Shown here: piece after piece, positions 33,792 through 44,989 of the stretch | Layout of the letters: the number at the start of each line of letters is the position of its first letter | Position numbering within the stretch: the stretch's first letter is position 1 | Position numbers and translations under genes: made by a program | NCBI GenBank assembly: GCA_026119855.1 | Contig: JAOWBW010000428.1 | Span: 558,001-622,000 of the forward strand | Reading direction: 5' to 3' | DNA length: 64,000 bases | From: Campanula takesimana | Taxonomy: Eukaryota; Streptophyta; Magnoliopsida; Asterales; Campanulaceae | The notes under the pieces: generated by a model | The model's database searches: none | Seen by the model: only the letters and a program-made list of their open reading frames with translations | Told to the model about the DNA's origin: nothing

Positions 33792-34261
33792 GCAAATATT
33801 CGGTGAAGAATGGAAATTTTAAGGGGCTTTCCGTACCCAAAGGTAACGAATATCAGTCAAAATAGTGCTAAGGGCATTTAAAATGAATTAAGGGGAAAAG
33901 ATCAGGGGCAAAAATGGAATTTTATCTGAAGGGACAAGGTTGGCCGCGTGGCCAAACACACTGAATTGCAATAGTGGCCTCGTGGCCAAGACCGCTGAGT
34001 GGTCAGATCTCCTTCACGCGGATCGCTGATCCGACGGCTGGGATTGCTAGCGCATAAGTGGCCGCGTGGCCAAGGTAGCCGTCGGGCTGACTCCTTGGTC
34101 ACATCACCAGAAACCCTCCCTCTTCTCCTTCTTTCTTCTTTCTTCTTCTTCTCCTCCTTCCTCCATTGTTGACGAGTTAGAGAGAGAAAATTGAGTTTTT
34201 AGAGAAGAAAGCTCAGATTTTGATAATTTTGAAGACTTCATTTCACATATTTCTTGAAGCT

Positions 34262-36475
34262 ATGGCAGATTGGATCAATGAGGCGTTATTCAGGGATTTT
34301 CCGGGCCAAGGTGGGTATATGCTTCCACAACAAGAGCAACAAGGAGAGGGGCACGGTGATGCTCAGGGCGAGGGAAATGTAGGGGTTGACCCAGGAGCGG
34401 GCTTTGAAGCGGCGCCCTTGATTCCGCGGGGCGGTTTGAGACCACGAGCCGTGACTCGGAATTATCGCGATAATCTGCTGCGGTCTACGTTCGACCAAGA
34501 TTACGATTTTTACATCGACTCTGAGCGTCATTGGTCGATGGGGCTTCCGGAGACGCGAGAGGTAAATTTCGAATTTTCACTCCTCTCTTTCTCGCACATT
34601 CGCATGTTTTATACATAGTATGAGATGCCAGAATAATGGAATGCTAGAATTTAAATTGCTAGAATTGTAAATTGCTAGAATGGTAACATACCCGTGCTGT
34701 GTTTACCTGCAGAGGATCAAGGCTCGTGGGTCCACAGTGACTGTGGGCAAACTGTGGGCGTCCCTGCCGGAGGGACCGGGCGGTTTGCGTGCTCGGATCG
34801 AGGCTATGGTTTGGCCCATTCTTTGACAGTGTCCACATGGTTGGGGGCACCCTGAAGGTGGCAGCGGTGATAGAGGTGTGCAGGGAGTTCTGGTGGGACA
34901 CCACCCATACCTTCCACTTTAATTGGGGAGAGATTACCATCACGCCGACGGATTTCGCGGCTATCACGGGGTTGAGGTTTACTGGTACCCTTTGCCTTTT
35001 GATGAGAGCTTGGAGGAGCGGCGGGACTATAGACAGGCTTGCTGGGAGTTGACACTGATCTGGGAGGAGGTGTCAAGGGTTATGGAGTGGAAGCCGGGAA
35101 AGTGAACCGTTTGGTGGAGGTGGCTATTGAGGCCTTTGGTAGGGGGGAGTATGATTTGGATTGTTTGGTCCGGCTGTTCTTATGGTACAGCTTTTCAGAG
35201 ATCTTGTTTCCCAGTGGGCTACTGTCTGCCGGTACTCACTGCTAGGGGCTCTTGTGGACTTGGACCTAGTCGGTGGGATTTCTTGGGGTGGAGCCGGTTT
35301 GGCTGAGATTTACCGGGCATTGGACCATTGCTCGAGGGCTAACTCGTCGTCCTTTGACGGGTTTCAATTCGCCTTTGAGGTATGCTCTTGACTACCCTTC
35401 TTTTTCACATTGTTGAGACTTCCGCTCTATCTTTTGGTCTGAAATGTCTTTTTCATTATATCCACAGGCTTGGGTGTACGAGATCTTCGGCGTCGCCCCT
35501 TTTCAGTTGGTGATGAGTGCCAAGAAGGTTGTTCCCATCATGTCGTACTGGTGCAAGGGCAACAGGGCTCCTCCCCGCAGAAACCGGGATAGGAAGACGG
35601 TGGATGCTGCTGATCTGAGCAGCGTGTTCGCGATGTCTGAGCCTGTCGGGGTTAGATTTTACCCATGGAGTTCCGGCCAATGAGGCATCGGTGGGTCCCT
35701 ATGTAGTGGAGTTGACCGCTTCTAGGGTTCTGCTTGTGGGTCTCACCGGAGAGGCCATGTATCTCGGAGAGAGGGTGATTCGTCAGCACAGGGCTGGTGC
35801 GTTACCGTGGGCTCCTTATGACCCTCCTCGGGATATGCTCCGTCCCGCGAGGTTGGCGACTTTCTTGGCTCCCACTCCGGCAGAGCATTACAGAGGGAGT
35901 GATGACTATGCCGGCTACGTGCGGACACGGCTGATCAGCCCTCAGGTTCGGGCTAGGATGCTATCGGGAGAGGGATCGAGCTCGGCCCGGTATGTTGGTC
36001 GGAGTCGGCCTTTGGTTGACATGCCCCTTCGCTCGAGTAGCGTGAGAGTGATGAGGGACGGCCGGAAGGTGGAGCTTAGCTTGGAGCCGACTGATGCAGA
36101 TCTTGTTGAGGAGACATTCATTCCTCCGCCCGACGCTGGGGTACGGCTTTGTACTTTATATTAATCATGTTTGCACACACTTATTTCTTTCTGCATTGTA
36201 ATCATTTGCCTTGGCTTCCCTTTCAGGTGACTCGGGAGGCATATATCCGTTCAGCTCGGCGGGAGAACGTGCTGATGCGCTTACTGAGAGAGGCGTACCA
36301 TTCATGTACTTGTCAGAGGGATGACGTTGCGTCACCCCAGCATCGGGAACGTTCTCCGAATGGTGCGGGCTCTTCTCACAATGGTGGTCGAGCGGTCCGG
36401 GGACGGAGTTCGGGTGCCGGTAGCTCTCGAGCTTTAGCGCGGCGTGGAGACACCACGGAAGAGGATTCTGATTAG
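34262..36475 (+). pseudogene. Antisense plant mobile domain (PMD) gene inside element C
   Basis: Plus-strand gene opposite to its host element. Exon 1 34262-34561 (MADWINEALFRDF...), intron GTAAAT...TGCAG to 34712; exon 2 34713-35379; intron to 35467; exon 3 35468-36140; intron to 36226; exon 4 36227-36475, ending TAG. All introns follow GT-AG. Exon 2 carries the PMD signature FWWDTTHTFHFNWGEITITP followed by FAAITGLRFTG, then LPFDESLEERR and LVRLFLWYSF; exon 3 has AWVYEIFGVAPF, VGPYVVELTASRVLLVGLTG and LPWAPYDPPRDM; exon 4 is Arg/Gly/Ser-rich. At least four frame shifts lie in exons 2 and 3 (near 34820, 34980, 35100, 35200 and 35670), so it is not functional as read. PMD proteins of the host (MAIN, MAIL1) act in silencing; PMD copies are known in gypsy and MULE elements. 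Confidence 0.8.
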
Positions 36476-36729
36476 GCCGGGCCTATCTTTCCATCTTTAT
36501 TTCCTACATTGTTAGTTAGTAGAAGCAAATATGTACTGGACAAATATTTAATATGTATGCAAATGTATTTATGTACTAAAATGAAAATGATTTGTGATAA
36601 CCTATTTGTACAAACTAATCACTTTACAATGGCCTAATTTTACACAATGCATGAGCCATGGGACGGGGCAGGTACGTAGTTGCATGGATCCGTTACGGAG
36701 TGGGAGGAAACAAACTAGATTTCTGCATG

Positions 36730-36900
36730 GAGCGATGTTGGCCGCATGGCCATGGCGAGGCCCGGACCAATGTTGGCCGCCTGGCCATGGCAAGACCCGG
36801 AGCAATGTTGGCCGCGTGGCCTAGGACGAAGTTGGCCACCTGGCCAAGGACAACATCGGCCGCGTGGCCAAAGCATATGTGGCCGCGTGGCCAAGTCCCG
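36730..36900. repeat. Six GGCCGCGTGGCC-type boxes between the antisense genes
   Basis: TTGGCCGCATGGCCATGG, TTGGCCGCCTGGCCATGG, TTGGCCGCGTGGCCTAGG, TTGGCCACCTGGCCAAGG, TCGGCCGCGTGGCCAAAG and GTGGCCGCGTGGCCAAGT in about 165 bases. The same box occurs in both LTRs and at 33935-34085. Several incidental ORFs on both strands arise from it. Confidence 0.9.
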
Positions 36901-37040
36901 CGCCGCCTCCGGTTTCCTTTTCCTGGCAAGAATCGGAAGTTGTGTAGTATTTAATGGGAGTTTGTGTCCTATTCAACTTCGTACCAGCAGCTTTTTTTGT
37001 CAATTTTGAGTTCCAATCATCAACTTGCTTTTCTTTTGCC

Positions 37041-38025
37041 ATGGATCACAATGCAAGGCTTTCTAGACTTGAAAAAGGAGCTTTCATAACATCTTTGGAG
37101 AAGTGGGTTGCCAAGATATCCGGTCCTTGTCGTAGGAAATTTGAGAAGCGCTATGGGATCAAATGTCTTTGGTCATTCTTACACATGAACTCCAACACTA
37201 ACCTCTTGCAAGATTGTGGAAGTTTTGGAACAACACTCTTCATGTTTCAACTTTTCTTTTAATGAGATGGTACCCACTTATGAAGACATCAAGGCGCTTT
37301 GCGGTTGTGAAGGGAAGGGTACATGGAGGAGAGGTTCGAGGGCATGACTCTCAAGGGTTGGGAAAGGTACTTGGCGGAGATGGTGACCGATGACATCAAG
37401 TGGGTGGTGCCCCATTGGCACATTAATTCTGTGAGGGAGAAGCAAGTAGGACTGCACATGATTAAAGTTTCGTCATTTTCTGGGACCACTTTTTACTACC
37501 CTGCTAGAGTACTCCGTCAATACGGTCTAGTGCAAACCATCCCCGAGGGTTGGGATGAGGAGAGGACCCGTTTTCCTTTCGGCATACTTCATTTGGATGA
37601 TAGCGCTTCGGTTCTCCTTTCTCAAATGTGGGGCGAGGCCGGTTTTTGGCCATAGGACTCTCATCACACGCTCCAACAACACCTACCTATCACGAGAATA
37701 TTTGGATTAGTTCGTGGAGAGACTTGGGCAAGCGGAGCAGACTTTAGAGACCCTAAGGGGCACTATTTTGGCATCCTGTGCTCCTAGTTGTTCATTGAGG
37801 ATGAAGGAGGCGATGGCCTATGAGAGGAGGAAGAGCACGAGCATGGCTAATGGAGATGGAGCGGGGACTTCAAGGAAGAGAAAGGATGGGGAGACTCCTA
37901 GTGTCAAAGCTAAAGGGGTTAGTGAATTTGAGAGGAGGTTTTGCGAGAACCCTAACAAGAAAAAGATTCGCCGTGGTCAAAGCAGGAAGAAAGGGACCGA
38001 AGGCACGAGTGGCACTAAAGAGTAG
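37041..38025 (+). pseudogene. Antisense DUF7745-like gene inside element C
   Basis: Plus-strand ORF from ATG 37041: MDHNARLSRLEKGAFITSLE, then EKRYGIKCLWSFLHM. A frame change near 37205 gives FWNNTLHVSTFSFNEMVPTY followed by EDIKALCG, which matches the 'yW.....FTFG...L.PT.EEY..LL' pattern I associate with DUF7745. Next come WVVPHWHINSV and FYYPARVLRQYGLVQTIPEG, then a stop near 37654, then a basic C-terminus (to TAG 38023-38025) with KKKIRRGQSRKKG, a likely nuclear-type tail. Two or more breaks. Function unknown. Family assignment is from memory and moderately secure. Confidence 0.6.
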
Positions 38026-38600
38026 TTCCGAGGATCCTTCCATAGTCGTTGCAAACACATTAGTTTAATTTAGTTTACTTTTCTTTTAGTTTCAATTTCA
38101 GAATAGGTTATTTATTCAAAAAGTATGTCAAGCTTAGACTCATCAAATAAGTGTTAACATGCAATGACTATGGAAATAAAAGTTTTTGCTTTCAGAAAAT
38201 ACAACTTCTATCTTTATTGCTTGACAAGATTTGGATGTTTATTTATTTTTTAGACCGCACCTTTTGAAAGGCTGCCTACGTTCCCCTTTTACAAATAGGA
38301 CTAAGGGGCTCAGGTCACCGTAGTTTGTTCCAGTCGGACTAGAATGATTTTAGAGAAAGGGAAGATAGAAGAGGGAATGCTCTAACTTTTGCCTAGACCG
38401 CCCTTGCGGGTTTTTGATCTAGCGAGCTTTGTACGCACCCTTATTTTGCATAGACCGCCCTTTGCGGGTTTTCAGTCTATCGGGCTTCTTTTTGCGTAGT
38501 AAACATTTCTTCTTTTTTTTTTTTTTTAGAAGGGGAGTCTAGTCATAGTAGCGTCTGAGCTTGCTGAGGTTGACTGGTTCCTGAACGTGTTGCCATCCAA
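38026..38600. other. Structured non-coding stretch between antisense genes and pol remnant
   Basis: Holds a hairpin module (38275-38327, preceded by the palindrome CCTTTTGAAAGG) and two tandem hairpins (38393-38422, 38450-38480), then a T12 run. No ORF. Confidence 0.7.
38393..38480. other. Tandem pair of GC-core hairpins
   Basis: 38393-38422: CTAGA...TCTAG outer stem with CCGC/GCGG core. 38450-38480: ATAGAC...GTCTAT outer stem with the same core. The two copies differ in outer-stem bases but both remain paired. Each core is followed by a T-run. Confidence 0.7.
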
Positions 38601-39385
38601 ATCTGCCATTCTGTCTAGTCTTGTGGCGCGCCTCGAGCTTTAGTCATTGCGTCAACGCGTTGCTTCAAATCCCCTATTTCTCTTGAGATGTCTTGAATCG
38701 TTTCTGCAGTCAGGTGCGAGAGTATCTCTGGGCTGTTCCTCACATAAGGCTCGATTTCGTAGCAACCGAGGAGTTCTAAGTTTTCGTTTTCTCTATAGAA
38801 CCAAAATCCTCTCACGCCGGTGAGCATGTTCTCGTCCATCAAGCCTTGGATTTTTCTTTGTAGAGCGACACAGTCGTTGGTGTCATGGCCTTCGTCTTGG
38901 TGGTAAGAGCAACTTTTGGTAGGTTCAAATAGTTGAAGGGGTGGTAATTCGGAGAGGAGTGTGTTCTCCTATGTTCTTGTGTAGCGGGGGACAGAGAGGG
39001 GGTATTTTTTAAAAAATCTTTGCATTTTTTCACTGATTTCCTTCTCCTGGCGCGAGGGCCACGATTCTGTCGTTGGTGTTGGGGTCTGAAGTTCATTCCC
39101 ATGTGCTAGGTGCAGGATTAGGGTATTCGCGAGGTACTCCTTGAGGCAGCATAATGCGAACTCACATCTCGAACTCCATTCTTGGTCGCGGGCCCTTTCT
39201 ATTTCTCTGAGTGTCGGCTCCCCCACTGTTGTAAAATGGTTGAGGTGTTGCAGTAACTTGACGAGCTCTTCCTTTTCGGCTTTGTTTCGAGGAGACTGCA
39301 TTCTCAACACGGCTCGAACTCGCCGACTGATGGTCCTCCACGAGGTTGTGGAGGGGGTCGCTTCTTGGTCCTCCTCGGTTGTCTC
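38600..39385 (-). pseudogene. Gag C-terminal fragment joined to the RT remnant
   Basis: A C-x2-H-x4-H-x4-C knuckle CSYHQDEGHDTNDC (about 38912-38870), preceded by TLLSELPPLQLFEPTKS and followed by LQRKIQGLMDENMLTG, is typical of Tat gag C-termini, yet it lies downstream of RT. It is a second gag piece in the same element, from recombination or an older insertion. Degenerate proline-rich gag-like sequence fills 39000-39300, with stops in its best frame. Confidence 0.65.
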
Positions 39386-41650
39386 GATCTGGTTATAGCC
39401 GGCAAACCCCTCAACAAACGACTTGACCTCATAATGGGCGGTCGCGTCCACCAACATTTCGATATTTGGCAAGGGGAAGTCATCCTTCGGCGTAGTTTTG
39501 TTGAGATCCCGAAAATCCGCACACGCTCTGACTTTACCATTGGATTTTCTGACAGTCACCAAATTTGATAACCAAGTTGGATACTCGATCACCCTGATGA
39601 AACCCACATGGAGTAGCTTCTCAATCTCTTCTTTCACTTGCAAAGACCATTCCGGCTTAATGCGGCGCAGCTTCTGTTTGACTAGCTTAGCGTCTGGTGC
39701 TGTCGGGATTCTGTGCTCTACGATCGAGTTGTCAAGCCCCGGAATGTCTTTATAAGACCATGCGAACACATCCACATATTCTTTGAGTAGCTCAATCAGT
39801 GCTTCCCTTTCGGCTCCGCTGAAGAAGCTTCCAATCTGCGTTTCCTTAGGCTCGGCTTCGGTTCCCAAATTCACGCTCGTTAACACCTCATCGGCAGCTT
39901 GGGCTCGAGATTCTTTTTGATTAATAACCTGTTCTGAGATTTCTTTAATGTATTCATCATTTAATGTGTCTGTGTCTGCCTCTTCTAATGAATCATTATT
40001 AACTAAGTGTATGTCATTAGTTTGATTATTAGCCAATTTATCGGTTAAAAGAGTGGCTATGGAGGGATACTCGGAAAGGTCGAGGGTTTCATTCATGGCA
40101 AAAGGGAATATAGCGTTTGCAACAAGATCATAGTCTTCGGACGTAAGGTCGTCAGACTTAGAGGAAGACCCAAATTCAAAATGTAAAACACTAGACTCTG
40201 GGGATGGGGATTTTGGGTGAGTGACAGGAGATGCTGCAGGAGTGGTGACAGGAGAAGGAGTAAGCCCCAGTGTCCCCACCATAAATTTCGGAGTAGCTAT
40301 AGGTCCCCAAATGATGCACCAATTCTTGAGCTTGTCCCCCATGGGTACCACCAATGTCCTTGGGTCCACCTTATCTTCAGAATCGTCTCCAATGACGGCA
40401 ACCATGTCTTCGTGCAGCCCCAGATTACCCAGATGTTGAAGCAGATATTGGCCGTCCCACGTCTCAGTCAAACTCGGAGTTTCTGCGGCTTCTATTGCTG
40501 GCTTGTCAAGGGTTGCGGCTTCAAGTTGATCTGCCAAGTCATCTGCAACCTTGGTGGAGTACTCATGCCTGATGGTTCTAACTCTGCCCGTGGCTTTGTC
40601 ATATTCCATGTAAGTCAGCTTCATGTTGGACCGATCGAATTCCACATCTCTGAAAATCTCGAACCCTTTCTGCAACTTCCCGGTGTGATCAATCCATGGC
40701 TCGGGGAATTCAAAACACGAAAACTCCTCGCCTTCCCTGACAAAGTAGCTATTCAGGGACAGGCGGTATGGCCGCATTTCAGGCTTTTTGTAGGGAAGCT
40801 TCATCTTTTTAAGCAATTCTATCCTTTGTTGCTCCATCTTGTCTTCAAGAGTAAGGGTGTATCCAAGACCGAACAATCCCCGGTGATCGATCTCTTTAAC
40901 CAGACTTGTGGGACCTTGCAAGCACTTACCTAGCCCCAGCCCCGGTACGAAGCCCATATTACGCAGTATCTTGACAACAGGTGCCACTTTATCCGTTGTT
41001 TTGGTGAGGTCGATGGTGCAGATCTGTGCTTGAGCGACTATTTCGAAGCCATTGAAGAGTCGGCTCTCTTCCCCATGCTGAATCTGTAAGACAGGAACGC
41101 CCTTGGTGTCCGTCCCTTGGGCAGTTACGAGATCGCTGTAGATGATGGTCACTTCATTACCAGATTGAAACTTCACACATTGGTGCAGGGAAGATGGGAC
41201 AGCGCCCGACTGATGTAACCATGGCCGGCCAAGGAGGAGTGAGAAGGTTGCGGGGATGTCTATGACGTGGAAGTCGGTTGGTAGGATCTTTGTTCCGATG
41301 GTAATGGGCAAGGTGGCTTCGCCTATCACGGCGCGGCATGTAGAGTCATAAGCTTTGATGGTTTGCTTGGACGGGCGTAAATCAACACCATGAACGCCAA
41401 CCACATCCATCATCCTTGAAGGCAGGATATTAATAGCAGAACCATTATCAATGAATACACGAGGAATTTTCTTGCCATTTACCTCGACAGTGATGTATAA
41501 AGGCTCATTATGATCAACTCCGAACACTGGCTTGTCTAGCTCCGAGAAAGTGATGATGTTTCCATAGTGGATATTACCAATCATGTGGGTGACGTCCTCC
41601 GGGGTAGTAGTGGATGGTACCATGGTGGCGGCGAGGTTTTGTTTGAGCAT
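39386..41650 (-). pseudogene. Element C protease and truncated reverse transcriptase
   Basis: Open for about 750 residues. Protease: VFIDNGSAINILPSRM, with LLGRPWLH downstream. A G-patch-like segment (MGFVPGLGLGKCLQG) follows. After an acidic spacer the RT starts with DVFAWSYKDIPGL and EHRIPT, then KSNGKVRACADFRDLNK and SFVEGFAGYNQI. The usual Asp of the first catalytic box (F-M-D) is Glu here. Homology stops soon after, near 39385, so the YVDD box, RNase H and integrase are all missing. The ORF continues by chance into the gag-like fragment. Confidence 0.85.
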
Positions 41651-42472
41651 GAGGCGATGGGCTAGGGAGGAGGTGAGTAGGAAACCAGAGTGAAATATGG
41701 GCTTGGGTTTGTTTGAGTTGAGTGAGGATAGGGTCTTCTTTGTCTAGGTCGGCTTGCTCGGGTTCCTTCCCAAAGACTTTCTTTGCACCCTTTAGGTCGG
41801 ATTGGTACACTTGACCAGATCTCGTAAGGAGACAAACTTCTGCACGTAGCTCCTCCAAAGACAATGGCGTGTCAGGATAAGGGGGCAAAACTTCGGTCTT
41901 TTCGGCCTCCTCGAAGATTTCGGCCCAAGAAAGAGGTTGAGAGGGTTTGGGACTCTCTTCTTTTAGAGATTCGACTTCACTCACTAGTTCTTCTAAAGAC
42001 AACAAGTAGCAAGAAGATTCTTTATTATTAGTCATTGAATACAACCCATCTCATCACAGTCCGCCACAACAGGCTCGGCCGGATCAGTGATCTCACTAAG
42101 TTCTACCATGAGTACATTGCTAGCTACATAATCTCTAGGGTCTTCGACAACTCCCTTATGGATGAGCTCTTGCACGGCTTTCTTGGGTTCGAAGCATTCT
42201 TCGGCAGTGTGACCGGTGCACTTGTGGTAGTGGCAAAACTTTGACAAATCGCAACCAAGACGGGGGAGGTGTCCTTCTAATGGTTCGAGAATTTCTAACG
42301 TCACCAATGCCATGAAGATATCCACCATCGTGAGCCCTATCTTGTCAAAGGCATCCATGAGCTCTAGGATACTGATCTCGCATGTTTGCACCATATTCAC
42401 CCCACCCCCATTGTTAGGAAGAGGGTTATTCACCACATTAGGACCTTTTCGGCTTCTCAATCTTCTTGTCAT
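41574..42472 (-). pseudogene. Element C gag-to-protease bridge, two shifted frames
   Basis: 42472-42032 carries FCHYHKCTGHTAEECFEPKK, a second C-x2-H-x4-H-x4-C knuckle after the one ending the main gag ORF. 42044-41574 is an acidic Glu-rich linker (SLEELVSEVESLKEE) leading into protease. The pieces overlap gag and pol by 13-77 bases in other frames. Simple indels are likely, but the regular short overlaps could also reflect frameshifting. Confidence 0.65.
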
Positions 42473-43991
42473 TGATCAACCCTTGAACTACGCGTTTCAG
42501 CTGAATACAACCATCCGTTGTGTGCCCGATGTGTTTGTGATACTTGCAGAACTTGGAGGCGTCCAAATCGGTTCTTGGGTAGGCGGGTTGGTAATTCTCT
42601 AAAGGCTTGATAAGACCTCTCTTGACTAACACGTCAAAGACCTTCCCCATGGGCATACCAAAATCATCAAAATGCTCCCTCTGTTGTGGAGCCCCATTCC
42701 TTGTTACGGCTTGGACATCTAGCGGGACCTCTTTCTGGACCATATTCACTTGGCCGACGGCCTCCTTTCCACCCCTAGGAGGCGCAGGCGCAGTAGGAGC
42801 CTTGTAGCGGAAGGAGTTGTTGTTGTTGGTCTTTGGACTTTCCTTTGGCGGCACAATCCCAGTGAACCCTGCTTCGTACCTTACTCCGGCGTCAACCATT
42901 TCCCGCAAGTCAGGGAAATAACCATTGCCGATGGCTGCTTTCATCTCCGGTAGCAAGCACTTGTAGAAAATCTGCTTCTGTTCCTTTGCTTTTGGTGGGT
43001 ATTGGACCTCACACAACCGATGGTTCCACCTCTTGTAAAAATCATAAATAGCCTCGTCGGGCTTTTGCATAGTGTTCTTAAGATCCGTTCGATTCACATG
43101 CCAATCCAAGTTAGCTTGATACTTCTCACAGAAAATGGCACTGATTTGATCCCACGTTTGCCTCTCGCTTGGTTCTAGCCCCAAGAACCAACGCAGAGCT
43201 ATACCATCCAAAGTGCTATGGAATACGCGAGCCATTTGTTCGTTGGTGCAGTCACGAGCCCTCATGGCCAACACATAACTATCCAAATGAGTCTTAGGAC
43301 ACGAGTCACCATGAAACATTGCCACTTTAGGCATCTTGAAATCCTTGGGGAGAGCCCCCACTTGGCTAGGGTTGATTGTCTTGGTAGTCGGTGCACTTTG
43401 CTTATCTACGGTCTCGATCAACTTGCGCATTTGCTCTTGCATGGCCGTGACCACAGGGTGATTGGAGATGTCGGGTATAGATTCTGACAGAATGATGGGA
43501 GGAGTAGTGGAAGTAGTAGCAGCGGCCATCCCAATATTCAGAGGCAACGAGGGTGCGGGTAGTTTGCTAGCAGAGAGGTAGCCACCAAGCAGTTCAGGGG
43601 AAGGTTCATAGACAGCCTTGTTCTTGCTCATGGTAGTGAAACCTTGTTGGGTGTAGAGAGAAGGAGGTGGAACATTGCGGTAGCTTGGGAATGGGAAGGC
43701 AGTGGCATTGGTGTTGGGGGGACAGTTGGTATTGACCTCTTCATCCTCGACATAAATGAAATTCTCACCATCGGGCACCAGTTTAGTTCCCTTTTGTTGA
43801 ATGTGACCCTTCAACTGTTGGTTCTGGTCTTCCAACATCTTGTTGCTTTCTTCGAGATTCTTGATCTTGGCTTCGAGACCGGCGAGGAAGTTCTGGAGGC
43901 TTGGGGGAATACCATTGAGAGTAGCCTCAGTGTTGAGCTCGGCGGCACTAGCAGGAGGAGCAGAGGCTGAAGATGAAGCGGGAGTTGACAT
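42438..43991 (-). CDS. gag: Element C Gag, 517 residues
   Basis: From ATG 43991 (MSTPASSSASAPP): a coiled coil (FLAGLEAKIKNLEESNKMLE), the Retrotrans_gag capsid region (THLDSYVLAMRARDC; WDQISAIFCEKYQANLDWHV; YDFYKRWNHRLCEVQ), then a C-x2-H-x4-H-x4-C knuckle CKYHKHIGHTTDGC and IQLKRVVQGLIND. The His in place of the second Cys is usual for Tat-type Gag. The ORF is intact and is the only unbroken gene in element C. Confidence 0.85.
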   Translation of the reverse strand: MSTPASSSASAPPASAAELNTEATLNGIPPSLQNFLAGLEAKIKNLEESNKMLEDQNQQLKGHIQQKGTKLVPDGENFIYVEDEEVNTNCPPNTNATAFPFPSYRNVPPPSLYTQQGFTTMSKNKAVYEPSPELLGGYLSASKLPAPSLPLNIGMAAATTSTTPPIILSESIPDISNHPVVTAMQEQMRKLIETVDKQSAPTTKTINPSQVGALPKDFKMPKVAMFHGDSCPKTHLDSYVLAMRARDCTNEQMARVFHSTLDGIALRWFLGLEPSERQTWDQISAIFCEKYQANLDWHVNRTDLKNTMQKPDEAIYDFYKRWNHRLCEVQYPPKAKEQKQIFYKCLLPEMKAAIGNGYFPDLREMVDAGVRYEAGFTGIVPPKESPKTNNNNSFRYKAPTAPAPPRGGKEAVGQVNMVQKEVPLDVQAVTRNGAPQQREHFDDFGMPMGKVFDVLVKRGLIKPLENYQPAYPRTDLDASKFCKYHKHIGHTTDGCIQLKRVVQGLINDKKIEKPKRS

Positions 43992-44840
43992 TGCTGATGA
44001 CGAGACTGAGAACGTGGACGGAGTAGAAGCTTCACATTATAGTCGACCACCCGAACGGATCCAAACTTGCTTTGCTGAAAGGTTGAAGGGTAATGAAGCT
44101 TTAGGATAGGGGGAAGGCTCATGCAAAGTATATTTTAATTTACAAAAACATACATTATTTACATCCTAATTGGTTGGAAGGGATACCCCTTTTTCGCAAC
44201 TAGTTAGAAGACTACGATCAGTGGAGGCCATCACTACGTCTATAGACCCCTCGTTTTTCACCTGCATTGCACACCCCCAAACGGACAATTTGGGCGAGGG
44301 TCCTATAGGGCAAGCGGCTTCCACCAACCATCGGATCCTACGACTAACCCTTCCTTAAAGGCATTTAACGTGATGTCTATGTTACATCCTACGCAAGTTA
44401 ATGATGAGCGGAGATCTTGACAATAAACACTCATCTCACCATGGCACGTCCCTTGTAGGGAAATCACTTTTTTTGTGCACTTTCTCTCAAAGATCTCGAC
44501 TCATCATTGACTTGGGGATGACTCGACATAGACAGCACGTTAATTGACTATTAAGAAAAAGTTAGCCAAACCAACTGGTCAAAACCTAGGTGTGTTACCT
44601 ATACTAGTGTGGGTTGACACGGGTTAGGTAAAAGGTTCCCACCGTATACGGTGAGTGGAATAGACGAGTGACTCGAAAAGAGTGCGGCAGTAGCGCACAA
44701 ATTCCTGCACATCGAATACTCCGGGTAATGGGGACCTGTGCAGTGCTGACACGGACTAGTGGTAGTGTGAGGCAAGAACTAATTCTTTTTTAAGGAGAAA
44801 AGAGAGAAGTTTTTAATGTTAGGATGATGCAATGCAATGC

Positions 44841-44844
<4 letters not shown>

Positions 44845-44872
<28 letters not shown>
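44845..44872. repeat. GA microsatellite
   Basis: About 14 GA units in the leader of element C. Confidence 0.95.
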
Positions 44873-44875
<3 letters not shown>

Positions 44876-44989
44876 ATGTACAAGGGAGCATAGCAGAGTT
44901 TTGTTTGACCCTAATACTAAAGCGAAGATGACAAGGGTACATGGTACAAGGTACAAGGTACAAGTATTAACATGGCGGAGTGCGCGGGT

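Larger units (their letters stand above)
32927..34261. other. 3' untranslated region of element C
   Basis: No gene on the minus strand. Holds two hairpin modules (33049-33086, 33212-33250), the 115-base triplicate (33447-33791), GGCCGCGTGGCC boxes (33935-34085) and, from 34120, a CT-rich plus-strand leader for the antisense gene. Confidence 0.75.

Noticed and set aside
34262..36475. Reading the PMD gene as a resident host gene
   Set aside because: It lies within the LTRs and target duplication of element C, so it travels with the element; frameshifts also argue against host function.
36594..37042. Several ORFs on both strands between the two antisense genes
   Set aside because: Arise from repeated GGCCGCGTGGCC boxes; peptides are low complexity and overlap on both strands.
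40217..40933. Plus-strand ORF of 238 residues
   Set aside because: Lies opposite the element C protease/RT frame and has no domain features; a shadow ORF.
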